Below are positions 30,121-37,196 of a stretch of 37,196 nt of DNA, one piece after another. The notes beneath the pieces were generated by a model, which was given only the letters and a program-made list of their open reading frames with translations, did not search any database and had not been told where the DNA came from. The DNA is from Rhizobium sp. GTDB taxonomy: Bacteria > Pseudomonadota > Gammaproteobacteria > Xanthomonadales > Xanthomonadaceae. A program made the position numbers and the translations under genes. The DNA is taken from contig JAIBEO010000039.1 of the NCBI GenBank assembly GCA_019459185.1, positions 1 to 37,196 on the forward strand. Direction: 5' to 3'. Every line of letters starts with the position of its first letter. The first letter of the stretch is position 1.

Positions 30121-31221
30121 TTACCCCGCGCCGCCCGGCGGCACGTACTCCACGACTTCCAGGCCGTAACCGGCCAGGCCCACCTGGCGCCTCGGCGTGC
30201 CCAGCACGCGCAGCTTGCCCAAGCCCAGGTCGGCCAGGATCTGGGCGCCGGCGCCGTTGCGGCGCCATTCCCGGGCCCGCGGTGACTCGGGCGGGCTGGT
30301 TTCGGTGATGCGGGCCAGCAGGTCGTCGGGTGTCATCGGTTCGGAAAGCACCACCACCGCGCCCTCGCCCGCCGCGGCCACTGCGGCCAGGGCCTCGCCG
30401 GCGCTGACGCCGAAATCGGCGCGTTGCCACTGCAGCACGTCCGACAGCGGGTTCTTGACGTGCACGCGCACCAGGGTGGGCGTCTCGGCCCTCGGCTGGC
30501 CATGCACCAGCGCGAAGTGCAGGTCGCGGCTCAGGCGGTCGCGGTAGCTGATGAGCCGGAAGGGGCCGTGCGCGGTGTCGATCATCCGCTCGTCCACGCG
30601 CTCGACGGTGTGTTCATTCTCCAGCCGGTAGCGGATGAGTTCTTCGATCGAGCCGATCTTCAGGCCGTGCTCGGCGGCGAACTTCTCAAGCTCCGGGCGA
30701 CGCGCCATCGAACCGTCGGGGTTCAGGATTTCCACCAGCACGCCAGCCGGTTCCAGGCCCGCCAGCAGGGCCAGGTCGCTGGCGGCCTCGGTGTGGCCGC
30801 TGCGCGTGAGCACGCCGCCGGGTTGGGCCATCAGCGGGAAGATGTGGCCCGGCTGGGTCAGGTCTTCGGCGCTGGCGTCAGGACGCACCGCGGTGCGGAT
30901 GGTGTGCGCGCGGTCGTAGGCGCTGATGCCGGTGGTCACGCCCTCGGCCGCTTCGATCGAGACGGTGAAGTTGGTGTGGTAGGGCGAGTTGTTGTCGCGC
31001 ACCATCGGGCCCAGGCCCAGCTGGCGGCAGCGCTCGCGGGTGAGCGACAGGCACACCAGGCCGCGCGCGTGCGTGACCATGAAGTTGATGTCGCTGGGCT
31101 TCACCAGCTCGGCGGCCATGATCAGGTCGCCTTCGTTCTCGCGGTCCTCGTCGTCCACCACGACGACCATGCGGCCCTGGCGGATTTCCTCGAGCAGTTC
31201 GGGGACGGTGGCGAAGCTCAT
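30121..31221 (-). CDS. ribB: 3,4-dihydroxy-2-butanone-4-phosphate synthase with degenerate RibA-like domain (RibBX type)
   Basis: The N-terminal RibB domain (about 1-200) makes 3,4-dihydroxybutanone phosphate from ribulose 5-phosphate. Its acidic active-site loop [17 protein letters not shown] (about 22-38), [17 protein letters not shown] and [16 protein letters not shown] are intact. The C-terminal domain (about 205-366) follows the GTP cyclohydrolase II fold at its end ([19 protein letters not shown], then [14 protein letters not shown]) but has no cysteine at all. The three-Cys zinc site of RibA is absent, so cyclohydrolase activity is not expected. This matches the RibBX architecture described in other proteobacteria, where a separate RibA exists. 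Start [10 protein letters not shown] overlaps the ribE stop (ATGA). Total 366 aa. Confidence 0.93.
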   Translation of the reverse strand: MSFATVPELLEEIRQGRMVVVVDDEDRENEGDLIMAAELVKPSDINFMVTHARGLVCLSLTRERCRQLGLGPMVRDNNSPYHTNFTVSIEAAEGVTTGISAYDRAHTIRTAVRPDASAEDLTQPGHIFPLMAQPGGVLTRSGHTEAASDLALLAGLEPAGVLVEILNPDGSMARRPELEKFAAEHGLKIGSIEELIRYRLENEHTVERVDERMIDTAHGPFRLISYRDRLSRDLHFALVHGQPRAETPTLVRVHVKNPLSDVLQWQRADFGVSAGEALAAVAAAGEGAVVVLSEPMTPDDLLARITETSPPESPRAREWRRNGAGAQILADLGLGKLRVLGTPRRQVGLAGYGLEVVEYVPPGGAG

Positions 31222-31823
31222 TTCGATTCCTCGCGAGCCGCCAGCAGGCGCTCGACGTAGCGGGCGACGGTGTCGACCTCGAGGTTGACGGCGGCGCCGA
31301 CGGCGGTTTCGCCGAAGGCGGTGTGGGCCACGGTGTGCGGCACCAGGTTCACCTCGAACCCGGCGCCGTCCACCGCGTTGACGGTGAGGCTGGTGCCGTC
31401 CACGGCAATCGAGCCCTTGGCGGCAACGTAACGCAGCACCGATGCCGGGGCCGTGAAGCGCCAGCGCTGGGAACGGCCGTCGTCCCAGACTTTTTCGACC
31501 GCGCCCAGCGCGTCCACGTGGCCCGAGACCAGGTGGCCGCCGAGGCGGTCGGTGGGCAGCAGCGAGCGCTCGAAGTTCACCGCGGCGCCCACCGGCAGCC
31601 GGCCCAGGGTGGTGAGCGCGAGGGTTTCGTTCGAAACATCGGCGTCCCAACCTTCGTCGTCCCAGGCCACCACCGTGAGGCAGCAGCCGCTGACGGCGAT
31701 CGATTCGCCCAGCGCGATGTCGTGGTGCGGCAGCGCGCCCCAGGCGAAGCGCAGGCGCTGGTCGCCGCCGCGGATTTCGCGCGCGGCCAGCCGGCCGACG
31801 GCCTGGATGAGTCCGGTGAACAT
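31218..31823 (-). CDS. ribE: Riboflavin synthase (alpha subunit)
   Basis: Dismutates two 6,7-dimethyl-8-ribityllumazine molecules to riboflavin. The product is 201 aa with two lumazine-binding repeats: MFTGLIQAVGRL (1-12) with SIAVSGCCLTVV, and GHLVSGHVDALGAV with SIAVDGTSLTVN. The start follows the ribD stop by one base, and the stop overlaps the ribBX start by ATGA. No FMN riboswitch-like leader is present because the gene lies inside the operon. Confidence 0.98.
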   Translation of the reverse strand: MFTGLIQAVGRLAAREIRGGDQRLRFAWGALPHHDIALGESIAVSGCCLTVVAWDDEGWDADVSNETLALTTLGRLPVGAAVNFERSLLPTDRLGGHLVSGHVDALGAVEKVWDDGRSQRWRFTAPASVLRYVAAKGSIAVDGTSLTVNAVDGAGFEVNLVPHTVAHTAFGETAVGAAVNLEVDTVARYVERLLAAREESK

Positions 31824-31824
31824 G

Positions 31825-32916
31825 TCAGGCGCGCTCCAGCAGCAGGCGCAGGTCGGGGCCGACCTGGCGGGTTTCGAGCAGCTTCAGGCCGATGCGTTCG
31901 GCCATGGTGGCGGGCGACAGGCCGGCCAGCAGCGGCCGGCCGCGGTCGCCGAGCAGCACGGGGGCGATGTAGACGAGCAGTTCGTCCACCAGCCCCGCGG
32001 CCATCAGCGCGCCGCTGAGCGTGGCGCCGGCTTCCACCTGCAGCTCATTGACGCCGCGCTGGCCCAGCTGCGAAAGCACCGCGGCGAGGTCGAGGCCGGG
32101 GCCGAGGCGGCGCACGGCGAAGGCGCTCACCTCGTCGCCGTAGTCGGGCACGATGTCGTCGCCGTGCACGGCCAGGGTGGGCGCGGCGCCATCGGTGAGC
32201 AGGGCGGAGGCGGCCGGCAGCCGGCCGCGTTCATCCAGCACCACGCGCAGCGGCGGCACGAACTCCTCGCCCTCCGGCAGCCGCACGGTGAGCCGCGGGT
32301 CGTCGGCGAGCACGGTGCCGATGCCGGTCATGATCGCGCCAGAACGGGCGCGCCAGCGCATCACGTCGGCGCGGGCGGCGTCGGAGGTGATCCACTTCGA
32401 TTCGCCGTTCTCCAGCGCGGTGCGGCCGTCCAGGCTCATCGCCAGCTTCACCCGCACCCAGGGCCGGCCGCGTTCGATGCGCGAAAAGAAGCCGCGGTTG
32501 ATGCGGCGCGCGGCGGTTTCCATCAGCCCGAATTCGACGTCGATGCCGGCGGCGGCGAGTTTGGCGAAACCCTGCCCCGCCACCTGGTCGAAGGGATCGC
32601 GGCAGGCGGCCACCACGCGCGTGACGCCCGCCGCCACCAGCGCGTCGGCGCAGGGCGGCGTGCGGCCGTGGTGGGCGCAGGGCTCGAGCGTGACGTAGGC
32701 GGTGGCGCCGCGGGCGCGCTCGCCGGCGGCGCGCAGCGCGTGCACTTCGGCATGCGGCTCGCCGGCGCGCTGGTGCCAGCCCTCGCCGAGCACGCGCGCG
32801 CCGTCGGCGACCACGCAGCCGACCATCGGGTTCGGGTGGGTCGTGAAGGCGCCACGCTCGGCCAGTTGCAGGGCGCGGGCCATGTGGGCGTGGTCGTGGG
32901 CGGAAAACGCGCTCAT
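31825..32916 (-). CDS. ribD: Bifunctional riboflavin deaminase/reductase RibD
   Basis: RibD catalyses deamination and then reduction of the pyrimidine intermediate in riboflavin synthesis. The product is 363 aa. The N-terminal cytidine-deaminase-like domain (about 5-145) has zinc ligands H55 (HAE, with E57 catalytic), C80 and C89 (PCAHHGRTPPC). The C-terminal reductase domain (about 147-360) has VRVKLAMSLDGRTAL, WITSDAARADVMRWRA, IGTVLADDPRLTVR and EAGATLSGALMAAGLVDEL. The start overlaps the GNAT stop (ATGA). Confidence 0.97.
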   Translation of the reverse strand: MSAFSAHDHAHMARALQLAERGAFTTHPNPMVGCVVADGARVLGEGWHQRAGEPHAEVHALRAAGERARGATAYVTLEPCAHHGRTPPCADALVAAGVTRVVAACRDPFDQVAGQGFAKLAAAGIDVEFGLMETAARRINRGFFSRIERGRPWVRVKLAMSLDGRTALENGESKWITSDAARADVMRWRARSGAIMTGIGTVLADDPRLTVRLPEGEEFVPPLRVVLDERGRLPAASALLTDGAAPTLAVHGDDIVPDYGDEVSAFAVRRLGPGLDLAAVLSQLGQRGVNELQVEAGATLSGALMAAGLVDELLVYIAPVLLGDRGRPLLAGLSPATMAERIGLKLLETRQVGPDLRLLLERA

Positions 32917-33392
32917 GCGGGAACGATGTCCATCAGCTGCACCGGGACGCCGCGCAGTGTCGCCGATCCGGCCGGGCGCCAGCCCAGGGCGGCGTAGAAC
33001 GATGCGTGTTCGGGCGTGAACAGCCACAGCCGGCGCACGCCTTCATGCGCCGCCAAGGCCACGCATTCGCGCACCAGGCGCTGGCCCAGGCCCCGGCCGC
33101 GCGCTTCGGGGCGCACGTACAGGCTGGCCAGCCAGGCGTCGCCGACGTCGTTGAGCTCGGGCGCGTCCTCGTCCACCAGGCTCACCGAGCCCAGCGGATG
33201 GTCGCCGTCGAGAGCCACCAGGGTGGTGGGGCGGCCGCGGCGGCTGGCGTGGTCGCGCAGTTCGGCGGTGGCGATGGCCAGGTTCCAGTCGGCGGGGTCG
33301 TAGAAATGGCCCCAGTGGTCGTGGTGCCAGCGCGCCAGCAGCGGCGCGTGGCCGGGGCAGTCGGCCAGCGGGCGGATGACCGCCGGCTTCAC
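32913..33392 (-). CDS. GNAT family N-acetyltransferase
   Basis: A 159-aa acetyltransferase of the GNAT fold. The acetyl-CoA loop is in [17 protein letters not shown] (about 91-107, R-G-R-G-L-G), followed by a C-terminal [19 protein letters not shown] segment. The substrate is unknown. The GTG start (33390-33392) overlaps the nrdR stop as GTGA, and the stop overlaps ribD, so it is co-translated in the operon. Its insertion between nrdR and ribD is not part of the usual gammaproteobacterial order (nrdR-ribD), so it may be a lineage-specific addition. Confidence 0.9.
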   Translation of the reverse strand: MKPAVIRPLADCPGHAPLLARWHHDHWGHFYDPADWNLAIATAELRDHASRRGRPTTLVALDGDHPLGSVSLVDEDAPELNDVGDAWLASLYVRPEARGRGLGQRLVRECVALAAHEGVRRLWLFTPEHASFYAALGWRPAGSATLRGVPVQLMDIVPA

Positions 33393-33904
33393 TTCCGGGC
33401 CTTGTCGGCCGCGGCGTCCAGCAGGGGCAGCTGCAGGCCCTCGAGGCCGGGCAGGTCGCGCTCAAGGCGCTCGATTTCCTCGCGGAAGGCCTGCACGTCC
33501 TCGAACTTGCGGTACACCGAGGCGAAGCGCACGTAGGCCACCTGGTCGAGCTTCTTGAGCTCGGCCATGACGAACTCGCCCACGCGCAGCGAAGGCAGCT
33601 CGCGCTCGCCGCTCAGCCGCAGGGCGTGGATGACCGCGCGCACAGCGCCGTCGATCTGCTCGGCCGAGACCGGACGCTTCTGCAGCGCGCGGTCGAAGCT
33701 TACCCGCAGCTTGCGCTCGTCGAACGCCTCGCGGCGGCCGTCGCTCTTGACGATGGCCGGCAGCTTGAGCTCGGCCACCTCGAAGGTGTTGAAGCGCTCG
33801 CCGCAGTGCTCGCACTCGCGGCGGCGGCGGATGGTGCTGCCGTCTTCGGACACGCGCGAATCGATCACGCGGGTGTCGGTGTGCTGGCAGAACGGGCAGT
33901 GCAT
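33389..33904 (-). CDS. nrdR: Transcriptional repressor NrdR
   Basis: NrdR represses ribonucleotide reductase genes when dATP/ATP is bound. The product is 171 aa: an N-terminal zinc ribbon (C3, C6, C31, C34) followed by an ATP-cone domain (about 49-139). [19 protein letters not shown] and [21 protein letters not shown] are canonical. About 10 nt separate it from glyA, so it is co-transcribed. No NrdR box was searched for reliably. Confidence 0.98.
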   Translation of the reverse strand: MHCPFCQHTDTRVIDSRVSEDGSTIRRRRECEHCGERFNTFEVAELKLPAIVKSDGRREAFDERKLRVSFDRALQKRPVSAEQIDGAVRAVIHALRLSGERELPSLRVGEFVMAELKKLDQVAYVRFASVYRKFEDVQAFREEIERLERDLPGLEGLQLPLLDAAADKARK

Positions 33905-33914
33905 CGGGTCGGTG

Positions 33915-35165
33915 TCAGCCGTAGACCGGGAACTGGCGGCACTGTTTCTCGACGTTCTCGCGTACGCCGGCGATGACGTTTTCGTCGGTGGGCGCGTCGA
34001 GCACGTCGCAGATCCAGTTGGCCAGCGCCACGCAGTCGGGCTCCTTGTAGCCGCGGGTGGTGACGGCCGGGGTGCCGATGCGCAGGCCCGAGGTGACGAA
34101 GGGCGAACGCGGGTCGCCAGGCACCGAGTTCTTGTTCACGGTGATGTGGGCGGCGCCCAGCGCGGCCTCGGCGTCCTTGCCGGTGACGTCGCGGCCGATC
34201 AGGTCGATCAGCATCAGGTGGTTCTGCGTGCCGCCGGAGACCACCTTGTAGCCGCGCGCCATGATGGCCTTGGCCATGGCCTGGGCGTTCTTCACGACCT
34301 GCTGCTGGTAGTCCTTGAATTCCGGCTCCAGCGCTTCCTTGAACGCCACCGCCTTGGCCGCGATCACGTGCATCAGCGGGCCACCCTGGGTGCCCGGGAA
34401 CACCAGCGACTGGAACTTCTTCTCCAGTTCTTCGTTGGCGCGGGCCAGGATGATGCCGCCGCGCGGGCCGCGCAGGGTCTTGTGGGTGGTGGAGGTGACC
34501 ACGTCGGCATGCGGCACCGGGTTCGGGTAGAGACCCGTGGCCACCAGGCCGGCGACGTGCGCCATGTCCACGAAGAAATACGCGCCGACCGATCTGGCGA
34601 TTTCCGCCATGCGCGCCCAGTCCACCACCTGCGAGTAGGCGCTGAAGCCGGCAACCAGCATCTTCGGCTTGTGCTCGGTGGCCAGGCGCTGCACTTCGTC
34701 GTAGTCGATCAGGCCGTTTTCGTCCACGCCGTACTGCACGGCGTGGTAGATCTTGCCGCTGAAGTTCACCTTGGCGCCGTGGGTGAGATGGCCGCCGTGG
34801 GCCAGGCTCATGCCCAGCACGGTGTCGCCCGGCTGCAGCAGGGCCATGTACACGGCGATGTTGGCCGACGAACCCGAGTGCGGCTGCACGTTGGCGTAGT
34901 GGGCGCCGAAGAGCTGCTTGACGCGCTCGATGGCCAGCTTCTCGGCGATGTCCACGTATTCGCAGCCGCCGTAGTAGCGCTTGCCCGGGTAACCCTCGGC
35001 GTACTTGTTGGTCAGCACGCTGCCCTGGGCCTCGAGCACGCGCGGGCTGGCGTAGTTCTCCGAGGCGATCAGCTCGACGTGGTCCTCCTGGCGCTGGAGT
35101 TCCCGCGCCATGGCCTGGGCCAGGTCGGGGTCGTAGCCGGCGATCTTCATATCCTTGGCGAACAT
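33915..35165 (-). CDS. glyA: Serine hydroxymethyltransferase
   Basis: A PLP enzyme that interconverts serine and glycine with tetrahydrofolate and is the main one-carbon source. The product is 416 aa. [19 protein letters not shown] (31-49), [29 protein letters not shown] and the PLP lysine K229 in [14 protein letters not shown] are all present. The start [13 protein letters not shown] has GAGGAAGG upstream. It is the first gene of a transcript through nrdR and the riboflavin genes, and diverges from ettA across 242 nt. Confidence 0.99.
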   Translation of the reverse strand: MFAKDMKIAGYDPDLAQAMARELQRQEDHVELIASENYASPRVLEAQGSVLTNKYAEGYPGKRYYGGCEYVDIAEKLAIERVKQLFGAHYANVQPHSGSSANIAVYMALLQPGDTVLGMSLAHGGHLTHGAKVNFSGKIYHAVQYGVDENGLIDYDEVQRLATEHKPKMLVAGFSAYSQVVDWARMAEIARSVGAYFFVDMAHVAGLVATGLYPNPVPHADVVTSTTHKTLRGPRGGIILARANEELEKKFQSLVFPGTQGGPLMHVIAAKAVAFKEALEPEFKDYQQQVVKNAQAMAKAIMARGYKVVSGGTQNHLMLIDLIGRDVTGKDAEAALGAAHITVNKNSVPGDPRSPFVTSGLRIGTPAVTTRGYKEPDCVALANWICDVLDAPTDENVIAGVRENVEKQCRQFPVYG

Positions 35166-35199
35166 CTGGGGGCCTTCCTCGGGGCGGTTGCAGGCCGAA

Positions 35200-35205
35200 A
35201 TTGTA
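35200..35205 (-). promoter_or_regulatory. Candidate -10 element for glyA
   Basis: On the minus strand TACAAT (35200-35205) is a good -10, with a start expected near 35193 and a leader of about 28 nt. A matching -35 is not clear because the 17-nt-upstream hexamer is GC-rich. A short CCCC-GA-CGGGG-type hairpin (35207-35217) lies in the spacer. Confidence 0.45.
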
Positions 35206-35299
35206 GCCCCGACGGGGGTTTGCGGCCAGAACGGCGACCCCTGCGGGCCCGGGGGCCGGGGCCGCGGGCCCCGGGATGCGCCCACCCCGCCGGGTGCGC

Positions 35300-35305
35300 G
35301 ATAAT
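35300..35305 (+). promoter_or_regulatory. Candidate -10 element for ettA
   Basis: GATAAT within CGCGATAATGGG is the only good -10 match between glyA and ettA on the plus strand. The -35 is poor. A leader of about 95 nt would precede the ATG. Confidence 0.4.
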
Positions 35306-35407
35306 GGGCGACCCTCCGAATCCCGGACCGGCTGCGCGGCCTCCCGCGCGGTCCCACACCGTCCCGGCCGCGCCCACCGCACGCGCGCCCCAAGAACGAG
35401 AGATCCC

Positions 35408-37072
<1,665 letters not shown>

Positions 37073-37100
37073 CGGCCCGCTTCCCGCGCCGCCCTTCGCG

Positions 37101-37129
37101 GAAAAATGGGGGTCGGAAAAATGGGGGTC
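37101..37129. repeat. Tandem 15-bp direct repeat
   Basis: GAAAAATGGGGGTC occurs at 37101-37114 and 37116-37129, one base apart. The second copy supplies the start of the large palindrome arm, so an extra half-unit seems to have been duplicated. Confidence 0.7.
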
Positions 37130-37175
37130 AGAGTACTAATCCGCCCAAGCGGATTAGTACTCTGACCCCCTTTCT
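37123..37175. repeat. Perfect 22-bp palindrome of the GGGGTCAGAGTAC class, possible terminator of ettA
   Basis: The 22-bp arms at 37123-37144 and 37149-37170 are perfectly complementary around a CCAA loop. The outer part is GGGGGTCAGAGTACTAAT and the inner part CCGC. The right arm is followed by TTTCTTTT, so on the plus strand it can act as the ettA terminator. Repeats with GGGGTCAGAGTAC ends are familiar next to REP-associated tyrosine transposase genes in gammaproteobacteria. None is visible before the window ends 21 nt later. Confidence 0.75.
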
Positions 37176-37196
37176 TTTGGTTCTTCTCCCAAGTCC

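Noticed and set aside
29600-33000. FMN riboswitch controlling the rib genes
   Set aside because: The rib genes are packed inside an operon with 1-28 nt gaps, so there is no room for an RFN element. None was seen before glyA either.
35206-35280. GC palindromes between glyA and ettA as terminators
   Set aside because: The region is the divergent promoter gap. The GC runs have no T-tract and no transcript ends there.
37084-37106. CCGCG/CGCGG hairpin followed by AAAAA after ettA
   Set aside because: On the plus strand the run is A, not T, and on the minus strand no gene ends here. The larger palindrome at 37123 is the better candidate.

Overview
The window is a very GC-rich chromosomal segment with the gene order of a gammaproteobacterium. 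The protein sequences (RsmH, LpxC, GlyA, FtsZ tail, MurE) and several absences point to the Xanthomonadaceae/Lysobacteraceae. It is mostly core genome: cell-wall and division genes, riboflavin and thiamine genes, and translation factors. The accessory material is a few palindromic repeats.

Left part (1-21,235, mostly minus strand). Reading right to left from a promoter at about 21,200, the division and cell wall (dcw) cluster runs mraZ, rsmH, ftsL, ftsI, murE, murF, mraY, ftsW, murG, murC, ddlB, ftsQ, ftsA, ftsZ. Most genes overlap the next by 4 nt (ATGA or GTGA), so the cluster reads as one translationally coupled operon. A strong terminator follows ftsZ. lpxC, an M23 peptidase, secA and the first 44 codons of a mutT-like gene follow on the minus strand. 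dciA (DUF721) lies on the plus strand, divergent from the peptidase gene. murD is missing from its usual place between mraY and ftsW.

Middle (21,236-25,342). The dcw promoter and candidate MraZ sites come first, then the RNase P RNA (rnpB), a TonB-like lipoprotein and rsmI, all on the minus strand. A short divergent promoter separates rsmI from lpoA and yraN on the plus strand.

25,343-27,722. A FAD-linked oxidase gene and a uracil-DNA-glycosylase-family gene (plus strand) are bracketed by two copies of a palindromic element of about 170 bp. The arms consist of GCGGATNNNN units repeated every 10 bp. Arms are perfectly complementary within a copy but differ between copies. In the right copy the outermost TGA/TCA are the stop codons of the two converging genes.

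Right part (27,720-35,165, minus strand). Reading right to left: glyA, nrdR, a GNAT acetyltransferase, ribD, ribE, ribBX (RibB with a degenerate RibA domain), ribH, nusB, thiL, pgpA. This is a compact riboflavin/thiamine operon with overlapping genes. ettA diverges from glyA on the plus strand. The window ends in a direct repeat and a perfect 22-bp palindrome of the GGGGTCAGAGTAC type, often seen near REP-associated transposases.

No tRNA, rRNA, CRISPR array, intact insertion sequence or prophage was seen.
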